Below, piece by piece: positions 17,441 through 26,679 of a DNA stretch of 64,000 nucleotides. The position numbers and the translations under genes were made by a program. Each line of letters opens with the position of its first letter. Positions within the stretch are counted from its first letter, which is position 1. The stretch is from Bifidobacterium canis. Its GTDB lineage: Bacteria; Actinomycetota; Actinomycetes; Actinomycetales; Bifidobacteriaceae. The notes under the pieces are model-generated. The model was not told where the DNA came from, searched no databases, and saw nothing but the letters and a program-made list of their open reading frames with translations. The stretch spans positions 1 through 64,000 of the forward strand of contig NZ_WNLP01000001.1 in the NCBI RefSeq assembly GCF_009727065.1. The letters are read 5' to 3'.

Positions 17441-18139
17441 TCAGCGGAAGAGCATTGCGCCATCTTTGACCAGGATCAGCGTGATGAGCGCCACTACCCA
17501 GACCACATCGACCATCAGATCGATGTTGAGACGGTAGCAGGTGAGTAGTCGGCGCGCTTTCGACGGCAGATGCTGCACGGTGACGGTGGCGTGCGAAACC
17601 GCCATGAACTGAATCGTCGTGGCGAACATAAGCACCAAGCACCACGGGCACAAGGCGTTGATGACGAACAACGACTGCGACGTGAGCCAATACGAATAGG
17701 CGAGCGCCGCCAGCGATCCGAGCCAAGTGCAGGTGGCGAACCAGCGTGGCATTTTCATGCGGGCCAGTCCGATGACGGCGATCGTGACGAACACCGACTC
17801 CGCCGCAATGCCGAAGAACGCGTTGGGGAAGCTCAGCTCGCCGAATTTGACGATTTCCGACTGCCACGACTCCGCCACCGTCGAGCATGAGAGCACGGCG
17901 TTCACATCGCAGCCGAGCGACTGGTTCGGGTGGCGCGCCAGCTGCAATGTTTCGGCGGAGAGGATGAACGAGACAAGCAGTGCCACGCCGGAGGCGAGCA
18001 GCATGATCAGGTACGTCCACGTGGCTCCATGACGCCATCCGGTCGGGCGCAGATTCACCAACTCCGCGGTGGCCGTGTTTGTGGTGGCCGCGCTCTCGGA
18101 TGGTGCAGAATTCGCCGCCTTGTTGCCCGTGCTGCTCAT
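17441..18139 (-). CDS. Vitamin K epoxide reductase (VKOR) family membrane protein
   Basis: A 232-residue protein with a disordered N-terminus (~30 residues) followed by five hydrophobic segments. It has the VKOR loop cysteines (LGCDVNAVLSCSTV) and the membrane redox motif CPWC near residue 177, preceded by the family-typical NALCPWC. Bacterial homologs reoxidise a DsbA-like partner and so drive disulfide formation outside the membrane, passing electrons to quinone. No DsbA-like thioredoxin domain is fused here or encoded next to it. ATG 18139 has GGAGATTGGC upstream. Confidence 0.92.
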   Translation of the reverse strand: MSSTGNKAANSAPSESAATTNTATAELVNLRPTGWRHGATWTYLIMLLASGVALLVSFILSAETLQLARHPNQSLGCDVNAVLSCSTVAESWQSEIVKFGELSFPNAFFGIAAESVFVTIAVIGLARMKMPRWFATCTWLGSLAALAYSYWLTSQSLFVINALCPWCLVLMFATTIQFMAVSHATVTVQHLPSKARRLLTCYRLNIDLMVDVVWVVALITLILVKDGAMLFR

Positions 18140-18256
18140 GCCAATCTCCAATCGATGCAATACAAATCTCAACGCGCGTCGATGTGCGCTTCTGGCGTTT
18201 ACGATACCGCAAGGTGGGCGATAAAACAGTCAAGCGTCAACATTTTGCGCACAATT

Positions 18257-18280
18257 GCGACCGATAAATATATGAGTCGC
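18257..18280. repeat. Imperfect member of the dispersed palindrome family
   Basis: GCGACCGATAAATATATGAG followed by TCGC has the GCGAC / GTCGC ends and AT-rich core seen in other copies. It lies between the divergent VKOR and PHP genes. Confidence 0.4.
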
Positions 18281-18348
18281 AGGCAAAGCGCGGGCACGCC
18301 GACTCGAAACGGGCACACGGCGGGCACGAACTCGTTTACGATGGAGAT

Positions 18349-19232
18349 ATGACTGATTATGTTATGCCGACCCAGCCGCCGCGCGAAGGCTGGGATCTGC
18401 ACTGCCATACGGTGTTCTCGGACGGCACGCGCACTCCGCGCCAGCTGCTCGAAGAGGCCCGTGACCGCGGTTTGCACGGCGTGGCGATAGCCGATCACGA
18501 CACGACGGCAGGTTGGGAGCAGGCGATGCACGCCGCCGAAGAGCTGCATTTCCCGCTGATGCGCGGCACTGAGATAACCGCACAGTGCGGTTGCGTGTCG
18601 GTGCACATGCTCGCGTATCTCTATGATCCAAACAATCGTCAGATAAGCGAATTATTCGAAAAAACACGACGTGCACGCGTGGCTCGCACCAAAAGATGGT
18701 GGAGTTGCTGTCGAAAGACTACCCGATCACTTGGCAGAGTGTGCTTGAGCAGGTGAAAGAGGGGAGCCGCACCACAATCGGCCGCCCGCATATCGCTGAC
18801 GCGCTCGTTGCCGCCGGCGTCTACAAAGACCGCAGCGAAGCGTTCGCGCACGCCGTTCGCACGGGTAGTAAATACTACATTCCAACGCCGTCGCCGTCTG
18901 CTTCGGAAGTGGTGAATGCGGTGAAAGATGCGGGTGGTGTCAGCGTTGTGGCGCATGCCGCCGACCCGAGCCGCAATCTCACGCTGCTCTCCGACGCGCA
19001 GATCGAAGAGCTCGCCGGCGAAGGACTCGGCGGACTTGAAGTGTGGCATCGCGGCAACCCCGAGTCGGAGCGCGCGCGTTTGCTCGAGCTCGCGGAGCGC
19101 TACGATCTGCTCGTCACCGGCGGTTCGGATTGGCACGGCGCGGGCAAGCCGAACGAACTCGGCGAAAATCTGACCGATGACGCCACCGTGCGAGAAATCG
19201 TGAGACGCGGCGCGATCTCACTGTGTGACTAG
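18349..19232 (+). CDS. PHP-domain phosphoesterase (YciV/RNase AM-like), frameshifted
   Basis: Two frames join into one protein of ~294 residues if one base is added in the AAAAG run at 18691-18695. The first part carries the PHP metal motifs HCHTVFSDGTRTP and IADHDTT; the second resumes at MVELLSKD and ends with VSVVAHAADPS and TGGSDWHG, which complete the metal site. The family includes 3',5'-nucleotide bisphosphate phosphatases and the 5'-3' exoribonuclease YciV. ATG 18349 lies six bases after a -10-like TACGAT, suggesting a leaderless mRNA. The break is probably a read error. Confidence 0.85.
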
Positions 19233-19272
19233 CCGGTATTAACGCGCAATAATTTGCGTGCAATACATAAAA

Positions 19273-19315
19273 TAAAAGTGCTGAATATCTCATACTGAGA
19301 TATTCAGCACTTTTG
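19273..19315. terminator. Bidirectional terminator
   Basis: AAAAGTGCTGAATATCTCA pairs with TGAGATATTCAGCACTTTT around a short loop, with A and T tracts on both sides. It separates the convergent PHP and DUF3107 genes. Confidence 0.88.
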
Positions 19316-19334
19316 TAAAGACAAGAAAAATTAA

Positions 19335-19565
19335 TCAGTCCGCGAGATTGCCGAAGCCGACAGTGTGACGCTGCTCGGAGCCGATGATCACATAACCGAG
19401 CGAATCAGCGGGCACAACAAAGCGACGATCCTTGTTGTCGGTCAGCACGATCGGCTTGTGCTCTTCGAGCGCGCGATCGATCGTTGCGGTGACTTCCTCG
19501 GCTGCTTCGTCGGTGGTGAACGTGACGGTGCGAGCGACGTTCTGAATGCCGATTTCGATGTCCAT
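19335..19565 (-). CDS. DUF3107 family protein
   Basis: A 76-residue actinobacterial protein with the DUF3107 pattern: MDIEIGIQNVARTV at the start, a helix (TDEAAEEVTATIDRAL) and a C-terminal strand (GYVIIGSEQRHTVGFG). Its function is not known. ATG 19565 has GAAAGGAACATT upstream. It may be read from the promoter between it and the kinase-like gene. Confidence 0.88.
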   Translation of the reverse strand: MDIEIGIQNVARTVTFTTDEAAEEVTATIDRALEEHKPIVLTDNKDRRFVVPADSLGYVIIGSEQRHTVGFGNLAD

Positions 19566-19677
19566 AATGTTCCTTTCAACAGGTTGATTCCTGCTATATA
19601 CAAGTTGCCGGAAGCTGAACTTATTTCAGCGTGCGCGTATTTACCCGCATTGCTGAACGCGGTTACACGCGGCGGAA

Positions 19678-21228
19678 TCAGCCGCGCGTATCATCGTCGT
19701 CATCCTGCGAGTCGGGCGTCACGGCCGGAGTGCCCGCCGACGATGCCGGACGAACGTTCTCCAAGCCGGCGCGCGCGTCGCGCATCGCCTGCTCCTCGCG
19801 CTCGAGCAGCGGAATCACCGTGGTCTGCGCGTCGCTGTCGCTTCGCGCGACATTGCTGGTCGCGGTGGAATTAGTCGCTGGCTCGGCAGCATACGTGCCG
19901 CTGTTGGTGTCGTCGGTTTCGTACTGGTAATCTTCCTCGCGCACGATGCGCGTGCCGCGCGAGGAGCTGTCGTTGATGCCGATGATCAGCGTTTCGCTGG
20001 AGAGCACGGGGGAGCTGTTCGTATTATCGGCGTCCTGCGCGTTTGTGACATTGGTTGCGCCGGTGTTTGTGGCGTGTGCGGCGTCGCGGTTTTCGATCAC
20101 TTCGGTGTAGGAGACGCGATGATCGCCGGTGATGTCGGACTCGTTCGTCGAATCGTCGGCGAACTCGCCGGACGCGGTGTTACGCGAATTATCGCGCAGC
20201 AGCGTGTTGACGGTGACGGTGCTCGGGGCACTGGCCGACGCGCCGGAAGCGTTGGAAGCAGGGCGCGCCGTGTTCGCCCGCGACGAGCGCGCGGAAACAC
20301 CGAGTTTGTGGGCGAGCCTGTCGACCTGCACCTTGAATTCCATGATGCGCTCGTTGTCGCCCGCGTTCAGCGCCTTGATGAAGTCGCCGACCTGCTCCAT
20401 CTGCACCCACAGATTGGCACGCAGCATGATCAGGTCGTCGAGACGATTGCCCAACACACGGCCATACGCGGTGATGACGGCGTTGCGATGCGTTTCGTCG
20501 AGCTTCGAGAACACCCACGCCAAATCGCGGGCGGGATCGTTGATCTGCATGTCTTGCCAGTTGGTGATCGCCGTGATCGACGAGCCCGAATAGATCAGGT
20601 CACCATCGGAAAAACCGCCATGAACGGGGCGCGTGGAGAACGACCAGAGTCCCTCTGTTTCCATAATTGCTGCCCAACGGCTGGTGATCTCAGGCGGCAC
20701 GTGGCCGGCTTGACGCAGGCGCTTGATCCACGCGGTGAGCTGCGCGTGAATCTGGCCGGTGGTGAACACCGGATAGTGTGCGTTCGTGATGAAATCGGGG
20801 CGCAAACGGTGAATCGCGCCGATGGCCGTGCCAAAACTCGTGCAATCGTCGAGCGTCAGCAGGTCGAGCGAACGGGTGACGCCATCGGGATGCGTGGTGA
20901 TGAGCACGGAAGCGTCTTCAGGGCCGTTCTTGCCAGCATGGAATGCCACCACATGCTCGGTGGCGAAGCCGAGTCCGGCGAATTCACGTGAACGATCCAC
21001 CACCTGTGCGGCACGACCACGTGCCAGCAGGCGCTTCTTACCGCGCGCATCGAATGCCGCATACACGTTGAACAGACGTCCGCGCGTGTCTTGCACCACG
21101 GCTTGTTCGATGCCGACCGCGCGATCGGTGTCGTTATCTTGCTCGCTATCGCGCACACCGGCCACAGACACGCTTGGCATAGCCGCCGAAGCCAAGGCCG
21201 CCAACTTGAAATTGCTTCGCTCACTCAC
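19678..21228 (-). CDS. Phosphotransferase-fold (APH-like) protein with disordered tail
   Basis: About 516 residues. The first ~340 resemble aminoglycoside/choline kinase-like proteins, ending the catalytic lobe with VHGGFSDGDLIYSG (the place of the HGD-N catalytic loop, here HGGFSDGDL) and ITNWQDMQINDPARDLAWV (the metal-binding D is in NDPARDL). The canonical HGDLH and ID/WE motifs are altered, so activity is doubtful. The last ~180 residues are Ser/Thr/Asn/Asp-rich and look unstructured. GTG 21228 follows a CATGAT box by six bases; an ATG at 21273 extends the frame without a clear ribosome site. Confidence 0.65.
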   Translation of the reverse strand: MSERSNFKLAALASAAMPSVSVAGVRDSEQDNDTDRAVGIEQAVVQDTRGRLFNVYAAFDARGKKRLLARGRAAQVVDRSREFAGLGFATEHVVAFHAGKNGPEDASVLITTHPDGVTRSLDLLTLDDCTSFGTAIGAIHRLRPDFITNAHYPVFTTGQIHAQLTAWIKRLRQAGHVPPEITSRWAAIMETEGLWSFSTRPVHGGFSDGDLIYSGSSITAITNWQDMQINDPARDLAWVFSKLDETHRNAVITAYGRVLGNRLDDLIMLRANLWVQMEQVGDFIKALNAGDNERIMEFKVQVDRLAHKLGVSARSSRANTARPASNASGASASAPSTVTVNTLLRDNSRNTASGEFADDSTNESDITGDHRVSYTEVIENRDAAHATNTGATNVTNAQDADNTNSSPVLSSETLIIGINDSSSRGTRIVREEDYQYETDDTNSGTYAAEPATNSTATSNVARSDSDAQTTVIPLLEREEQAMRDARAGLENVRPASSAGTPAVTPDSQDDDDDTRG

Positions 21229-21313
21229 ACTGTTATCATGACATGTAGCTAGTACAAAATCCAATGATTGCAACGCTTTACGTTAGTTGTGAACGCGTGC
21301 GTGCGCACTGTTG

Positions 21314-21333
21314 CGACCAATGCACACAGGTCG
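21314..21333. repeat. Imperfect member of the dispersed palindrome family
   Basis: CGACCAATGCACACAGGTCG keeps the CGACC...GGTCG ends. It is paired with a second copy 18 bases downstream in the region between the divergent kinase-like and helicase genes. Confidence 0.4.
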
Positions 21334-21350
21334 TGAGGGGCGCGCTTGAT

Positions 21351-21370
21351 GACACATATATATTGGTCGG
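21351..21370. repeat. Half-conserved member of the dispersed palindrome family
   Basis: GACACATATATATTGGTCGG matches the right arm ATATATTGGTCG fully and the left arm partly. It lies about 65 bases before the helicase start. Confidence 0.45.
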
Positions 21371-21435
21371 GGAAAGAAACGGACACGCCATGAAGCCCGC
21401 TTCACCTGTCGGCGCGAGCGTGGCACAATGGCGAC

Positions 21436-22932
21436 ATGAGTGAATCGGCGAACGAGATATTGGAAGGACTCGACGAGTCCCAGCGCGCGGCGGCGCAGTC
21501 GGTGGACGGCCCCGTGCGCATCGTCGCCGTGGCAGGCGCGGGCAAAACGCGCACGATCACCCGCCGCATCGCCTACGCATGCGCAAGCGAGCAGTGGGAT
21601 GCGAACCGCGTGCTCGCAGTGACATTCTCCATCAAAGCCGCCAACGAAATGCGCGAACGACTCGACGCACTGCACGTGCCTGCCGGAGTGCGCGCGTCGA
21701 CGTTCCACTCCGCGGCACTGCGGCAGATGCGCGAAGCATGGCCGCAGATATGCGAAGGCCCGTTCCCCGAAGTCGCAGACAGCAAAGAGCCGCTCGTCTC
21801 ACGCGCGCTCTTCCGATTCTCCAATCAGGAGCCGCTCAAGCAGGCGGTGGCAGACGTGGGGCAGGAGATCGACTGGTGCAAGGTGTCGCTCGTCGATTCG
21901 AAGAACTATGCGCGCGTCTGCGCAGCCACGCATCGCCAGCCACCGGCAGGGCTCGAACCCGAGCAGTTCGCGCAGGTGTACGACCAATACGAGGCTGAGA
22001 AAACGTCGCGCATGCAAATAGATTTCAACGACATTCTGCTGCTTGCATGCCATGTGCTCAACGCGTTCCCCGACGTCGCTGAGCAGATTCGCCGCAGCAT
22101 CGGCTGGCTGACCGTCGACGAATACCAAGACGTGTCGCCACTGCAACACCTGCTGATGAAGAACTGGCTCGGCAGCAATCGCAACGTGTGCGTGGTGGGA
22201 GATCCGGCGCAGACGATCTATTCGTTCGCCGGCGCGACGAGCTATTACCTCGAGTACTTCGCCAAAGAGTTCGAACCGCTCGCCGCCGACATCGCGTTGA
22301 GCACCGATTACCGTTCCGTCGCGCCGATCGTCGGTTACGCGAACCGCGTGCTCGCACAGTCGCAGTTCCGCGATGGCTACATCAAACTCAACTCGGGGCG
22401 CGACGGCGGCGCTCGCGTGATCAGTCACATCTACGACAGCGACGCGCAGGAGGCGCAGGCCGTCGCCGTGCAAATACAACGCATCATCGCGCACGGCGGC
22501 AAGGCAAGTGACTGCGCGGTGCTCACGCGCGTCTCGGGGCAGCAGGCGATTATCGGTCAGGCTCTGCGCGCCGCCGGCATTCCCTACCAAGTGCGCAGAA
22601 ACTCGGGGTGGCAGTCGTCGGCGCTCGCCGGACCGGTCGCGGCGAGCACGTCGAACGAAGGTGTGGAAAAACTCGGTGTCTCCGCGGGACGTGTGACGAT
22701 CTCGACGATCCACGCCTCAAAAGGCTTGGAATACAAGCATGTGTTCGTTGTCGGCTTGTCGGACGGGTTGCTGCCATACAAGCCTTCCACCGACGCGCAG
22801 AAAGTGGAGGAGGAGCGGCGCGTGCTGTATGTGGCGATGACGCGCGCGGAAGATACGCTGCACCTGTCGTTCGCGAAGCGAGCCGACGAGCAGACGGCAT
22901 ACGTGCGCCAGCTGAGCCGCTTCCTACATTAG
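21436..22932 (+). CDS. UvrD/Rep family ATP-dependent DNA helicase, compact form
   Basis: A 498-residue superfamily 1A helicase with Walker A VAGAGKTRTITRRIA, motif Ia AVTFSIKAANEMRER, motif II DEYQDVSP, motif III GDPAQTIYSFAGA, motif IV TDYRSV, motif V STIHASKGLEYKHVFVVGL and motif VI VAMTRAEDTLHLSF. It is well below the usual ~700 residues of UvrD/PcrA, mainly through short 1B/2B subdomains, and has no HRDC domain, so it resembles the short UvrD2-type of Actinobacteria. A likely 3'-5' helicase in DNA repair. The ATG is six bases after a CACAAT box with no ribosome site. Confidence 0.9.
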   Translation: MSESANEILEGLDESQRAAAQSVDGPVRIVAVAGAGKTRTITRRIAYACASEQWDANRVLAVTFSIKAANEMRERLDALHVPAGVRASTFHSAALRQMREAWPQICEGPFPEVADSKEPLVSRALFRFSNQEPLKQAVADVGQEIDWCKVSLVDSKNYARVCAATHRQPPAGLEPEQFAQVYDQYEAEKTSRMQIDFNDILLLACHVLNAFPDVAEQIRRSIGWLTVDEYQDVSPLQHLLMKNWLGSNRNVCVVGDPAQTIYSFAGATSYYLEYFAKEFEPLAADIALSTDYRSVAPIVGYANRVLAQSQFRDGYIKLNSGRDGGARVISHIYDSDAQEAQAVAVQIQRIIAHGGKASDCAVLTRVSGQQAIIGQALRAAGIPYQVRRNSGWQSSALAGPVAASTSNEGVEKLGVSAGRVTISTIHASKGLEYKHVFVVGLSDGLLPYKPSTDAQKVEEERRVLYVAMTRAEDTLHLSFAKRADEQTAYVRQLSRFLH

Positions 22933-23034
22933 TGAGATTAATTATATTAGTAGTTATTATTCGTTATTGTGATTATTTATTTACTTCAGTTATTGTAAAT
23001 ATGAGATAATAATTATTTATAATAATATATAAAA

Positions 23035-23075
23035 ACGTGGGGCTTTACACTAGTTCAGTGTGAAGCCCCACGTTG
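23035..23075. terminator. Bidirectional terminator
   Basis: ACGTGGGGCTTTACACT pairs with AGTGTGAAGCCCCACGT around a short loop. It follows ~100 very AT-rich bases after the helicase and precedes the convergent DUF2342 gene. Confidence 0.87.
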
Positions 23076-23103
23076 TATGTCAACAAGTGACTATCAGTTG
23101 AGA

Positions 23104-24837
23104 TCAGTCATCGGCAGGAGTGTCGCTCGGCGTTGACGGAGCGGAATCAGAGCCGCCATCACCACCGTCGCCATCGCCTGAATCGCCGTTGGCGTTATCG
23201 TCACCAGCATTGTCGGCATCGCTGCGTTCGCCGTCATTGCCAGCGTCTGAGTCGGTAGCGTCGCCATCATCAGCGGATTCGTCGAGCAGCTTGCTCAGCT
23301 CGGCGTCCCAGTCGATCGAGTCTTTCGCGGGAGCGGAATCCGCCTCGGTGTTCGCGTTCTCCTGCGCGTCGGCGTCGTCGGTCTCGGCGGCGAGCTGCGG
23401 CAGCAGATCGGGGTGCGACCACATCGCGTCACGAGCCTCAATGCCTTGCTCGGCGGTGATCTTCTCCCACAGCTGGGCAGCTTCGCGCATGCGCTTCGGG
23501 CGCAGCTGCAAGCCGATCAAGTTCTCGAATGTGCGTTCTGCAGGGCCTCCGACAGCGCGCTCGCGGCGCATCATCTCACGCAACTGGTCGATGTGCGGCA
23601 GGTGCGCCATACCAGCGCGCCACATCACGCAATCCACCCAGCCCTCGACGAGAGCCAGCAGATTCTCGAGCGAACGCATCGCGTCCTTCTGCTCCGGAGT
23701 GTCTTCGCTCATGCCCACGTTCGTGAGATTCAGAGCGCCCGACAGCGAATCCGGGTCGAGTCCATCGGCGTCACGCAACTCGTCTTCCATCGCGTCCAAG
23801 TCAATCGTGATGCCGCGCGCGTACTTGCCGAGCAGCGCCTCGAAACGCGGCATAAGCCACGGCACGGTTGCGAACAAGCGGGCGTAAGCCTCCTCGTGCA
23901 GCGCAAGGAACGTGGTCACCTCGTCCTCATCGAGTTCCAGGGACTTCGCGTATTCCTTGACATTCTGCATGATCAAGCCGCCAGCTGGATTCTTCAGCAA
24001 CGCCAAGCCTTGGTCGAAGCTGCCGCGCACCTCATGCGAGAGCGCGCCTGCGGCATTGCCGAGCTGCATGCTGAACGTCGCCTTCGCAAGCTGCCTCATC
24101 AGCTTCTTCGGGTCGCGCATGTTCTCAGGAATCGGAATCGGGATCGGACCGGCGAACATGCCGGTGATCTCGCCGCCGAACTGGTCGCCCAAGCGGTCGT
24201 TGATCACATCGTTCATCGCGTCGCACATCGACGACGCCACAGGTGCGGCGAACTTCGCCCACTGGTCGATCGTGCCATCGATCCAACTCGTGCGCGTCAA
24301 CGCCTCGGCGTCACCGGCGACGGGGTTGAACTCGGTCGCCGTGTCGAGCCACAGATTCGACTCGGTCATCGCGCGGCGCATCGTTTCGCCGTCGGTGGCG
24401 GTCACCACCGACTCGCTCGAGGAATCGCTCGTGTATTGATGGGCGATCGTCTTCGCGATGTTCACGTCGACCGCGGCGTCACTGGCATTGCCGGCGTCTG
24501 CGCTTGCTTCGGCAGCGCCGTCAGCACCATTAGCTTGTGCGTCGGCAGCCGCACTGCGGAATCCGGCTGGCACGTGAGCGTCACCGTTCGCGGAGCCACC
24601 CATGTTCATACCGTTCATGCCGCCCATGCCGAACATCGACGCGGCCGTCGAATCGCCACCCATGAACATCTGCATCATCTGCTTCATCTGCTCAGGGCTC
24701 GGCAGCGCCGACGGATCTTGACTCATCAGCTGGTCACGAAGCGATTCCGGCAGTTGCGACAGCTGTTCGTACGCCTGCTCGCCCTGCTCTGGGCCAAAGC
24801 ACTCAATGAGCCATTGGCGGATCGCATCTTCACTCAT
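23104..24837 (-). CDS. DUF2342/putative zinc-dependent metalloprotease-like protein
   Basis: A 577-residue protein of an actinobacterial family (DUF2342/TIGR03624 type). The N-terminus is Gln/Met-rich (EQMKQMMQMFMGG). The core runs from TSWIDGTIDQWAKFAAPVA to PKRMREAAQLWEKITAEQGIEARDAMWSHPDLLP, the family's most conserved tract. At the proposed zinc site the sequence is LALHEEAYARLF: HEEAY rather than HExxH, so zinc binding is doubtful. The last ~90 residues are Asp/Ser/Gly-rich and disordered. The function is unknown. It is divergent from the Lon-like protease gene. Confidence 0.8.
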   Translation of the reverse strand: MSEDAIRQWLIECFGPEQGEQAYEQLSQLPESLRDQLMSQDPSALPSPEQMKQMMQMFMGGDSTAASMFGMGGMNGMNMGGSANGDAHVPAGFRSAAADAQANGADGAAEASADAGNASDAAVDVNIAKTIAHQYTSDSSSESVVTATDGETMRRAMTESNLWLDTATEFNPVAGDAEALTRTSWIDGTIDQWAKFAAPVASSMCDAMNDVINDRLGDQFGGEITGMFAGPIPIPIPENMRDPKKLMRQLAKATFSMQLGNAAGALSHEVRGSFDQGLALLKNPAGGLIMQNVKEYAKSLELDEDEVTTFLALHEEAYARLFATVPWLMPRFEALLGKYARGITIDLDAMEDELRDADGLDPDSLSGALNLTNVGMSEDTPEQKDAMRSLENLLALVEGWVDCVMWRAGMAHLPHIDQLREMMRRERAVGGPAERTFENLIGLQLRPKRMREAAQLWEKITAEQGIEARDAMWSHPDLLPQLAAETDDADAQENANTEADSAPAKDSIDWDAELSKLLDESADDGDATDSDAGNDGERSDADNAGDDNANGDSGDGDGGDGGSDSAPSTPSDTPADD

Positions 24838-24975
24838 ACGCTGATCCTTCCTTACAAGTATTCATTCTTAGACTTCTAGCATTTCTACTCGCAATCGCGG
24901 GGAAATATTCCAGTTCGCGGTATTCGTGCCGCGCGCCGAAGCTGCGGTGGGTGCGGTGAACCATAATATGAAGCT

Positions 24976-25917
24976 ATGAACCAAGCGAATACTGCAGCAG
25001 ACGACGAACTCACGCCAGAGACGCCAAGCGAAACCGGCGGCAAGCGAAGCGTGTTCGCCCGCCTGCGCAAACGGTGGAGCGGCAGGCCGAAGCGCTATTT
25101 CATCGGCATGCTCACCGTGCTCATTGCAGTGGTTCTGCTCGCGTTGCCGAGTCCGTACGTGGTCGAGATGCCCGGGCCGACGGCGAACGTGCTCGGGGAG
25201 AGCGGCGGCAAGGAAGTCATCACGATCAAAAACGCGAAGACCTACAAAGACTCCGGCAAACTGCTGCTCACCACAGTGAACGCGAGCGGTGTGCCAGGCT
25301 ACGAAACGTCGAATTTCTGGGCGTTGGTCGGCTGGCTCAACCCGCATATGAACGTGCTGCCCAGCGAAGCGGTGTTCCCGGTGGGGCAGAGCAGTGAGGA
25401 ATACAACGCCGAATCGAAGAAAGACATGGATTCCTCGATGAACTCGGCGATCACCGCTGGCGTCGCATACGCAAAGAAACTCGGCGTCACCGATGTGAAG
25501 GACTCCGACGTGTCGATGCACATCGACGACATCGGCGGTCCCTCCGCCGGCATGATGTATGCGCTTGGCGTGGTCGACAAACTGACCCCGCAGAATGAGG
25601 CGAACAATGTGACCATCGCCGGAACCGGCACGATAAGCGACGACGGCACAGTGGGCAAAATCGGCGGCATCGACCTGAAGATGATCGGCGCACGCAATGC
25701 CGGCGCCACATGGTTCTTGGCACCCGCCGACAACTGCGACGAAGTGGTGGGGCACGTGCCAAGCGGCTTGCGCGATGTGAAGGTGTCGACGCTGGCTGAG
25801 GCGTATGAGGCGATCACGAAAATAGGCGAAGGCAAGGCGGACTCGCTGCCACACTGCACCGTCACCGCAAGCAGCACAGCGAACAGCACCGACAGCTCCA
25901 GCGAATCGAACAAATAA
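24976..25917 (+). CDS. Membrane-anchored Lon-like (S16) serine protease, YlbL-like
   Basis: A 313-residue protein: a cytoplasmic start, one membrane segment (residues ~42-60), then an extracytoplasmic domain. PYVVEMPGPTANVLG is typical of the YlbL family. The C-terminal Lon proteolytic domain has the Ser in DIGGPSAGMMYALG and the Lys in DGTVGKIGGIDLK, the S16 dyad. The PDZ domain usual between the two parts is not apparent: only ~80 residues separate them. ATG 24976 is six bases after a TAATAT box, with no ribosome site. Confidence 0.88.
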   Translation: MNQANTAADDELTPETPSETGGKRSVFARLRKRWSGRPKRYFIGMLTVLIAVVLLALPSPYVVEMPGPTANVLGESGGKEVITIKNAKTYKDSGKLLLTTVNASGVPGYETSNFWALVGWLNPHMNVLPSEAVFPVGQSSEEYNAESKKDMDSSMNSAITAGVAYAKKLGVTDVKDSDVSMHIDDIGGPSAGMMYALGVVDKLTPQNEANNVTIAGTGTISDDGTVGKIGGIDLKMIGARNAGATWFLAPADNCDEVVGHVPSGLRDVKVSTLAEAYEAITKIGEGKADSLPHCTVTASSTANSTDSSSESNK

Positions 25918-26008
25918 TATTTTCGGTTTGCGCGCGTTTGTCAACGCGTGTTTGAGAAGTGAACGGCTGTTTTCCGCTCTGTTCAATGGCTTTGGTATAT
26001 TGGCGAGC

Positions 26009-26424
26009 GTGAATCAAACAGCATCAGAAAGCGCTGAGGAATTCGGCTTCCACGATGGCGACCTGGTCCAGGAATGGCTCTGGGACGACGACGTGGATGA
26101 CGCGATCAGAGAGAAAATCGAAAAGCTCACCGGTGAAGATTTGGTTGACGAGGACTATGATTCCGCCGTCGACGGGCGATCATCTGGTGGCGTGACGGTG
26201 ATGATGAAGATGAACTTTGCGACACGATCGTCGACGCCTACGCCGTTCTGGGGCAAGATGGCCCGTTGTGGGTGCTGACCCCGAAGCCGGGACGCGATGG
26301 AGCTCCAAGCCCGAGCACTGTGCAGAACGCCGCGAAAACCGCGGGCATGAACGCAGCCACGCCGCTCACTGTCAGTGATGATTGGAACGGCATTCACCTG
26401 CGCGCGTTCGGCAAAGGCAAGTAA
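26009..26424 (+). CDS. DUF3052 family protein, frameshifted
   Basis: One protein of ~138 residues appears if a G is added to the GGG run at 26174-26176. The first part (EEFGFHDGDLVQEWLWDDDVDDAIREKIEKLTGEDLVDED) and the second (AIIWWRDGDDEDELCDTIVD..., GPLWVLTPKPGRDG, TVQNAAKTAGM) match the DUF3052 pattern in order. Function is unknown; homologs are widespread in Actinobacteria. The start is GTG 26009, seven bases after a TATATT box. The frame break is probably a read error. Confidence 0.85.
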
Positions 26425-26449
26425 TAGATACCATTTTTATTCACTGATT

Positions 26450-26483
26450 TCTCGCGACCTGTTAAATGTAACAGGTCGCGAGT
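26450..26483. terminator. Terminator after DUF3052 gene
   Basis: CTCGCGACCTGTTA pairs with TAACAGGTCGCGAG around a four-base loop. No T tract follows, so it may act weakly. The rest of the gap to 26927 holds the tRNA gene and AT-rich sequence with no other feature seen. Confidence 0.7.
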
Positions 26484-26605
26484 TGCATATGTGAGCTTGC
26501 ATATATCTATATAGAAAACGCTGCATAGGGAACACGGCGTGTCAGATAGCTGCGCAATATTGCGCAGCTCAGTAATACGTGATTTTGGCAAAACCCAAGA
26601 AAAAG

Positions 26606-26679
26606 TGGGCGATGAGGGATTCGAACCCCCGACATCCACCGTGTAAAGGTGGCGCTCTAACCAGCTGAGCTAATCGCCC
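26606..26679 (-). tRNA. tRNA-Val (anticodon TAC)
   Basis: The minus strand folds into a standard cloverleaf: acceptor stem GGGCGAT / ATCGCCC, D arm with AGCTCAGCTGGTTAGAGC, anticodon stem CCACC / GGTGG with loop TTTACAC (anticodon TAC), and T arm with GGTTCGAATCC. CCA is not encoded. The discriminator is A. Confidence 0.95.

Noticed and set aside
19678..21273. Start of the kinase-like gene at ATG 21273
   Set aside because: The extra 15 residues look unlike a protein start and no ribosome site is present; GTG 21228 has a better context.
23413..24879. Open frame of 488 codons on the plus strand
   Set aside because: Antisense to the DUF2342 gene; Arg/His-rich text typical of shadow frames.
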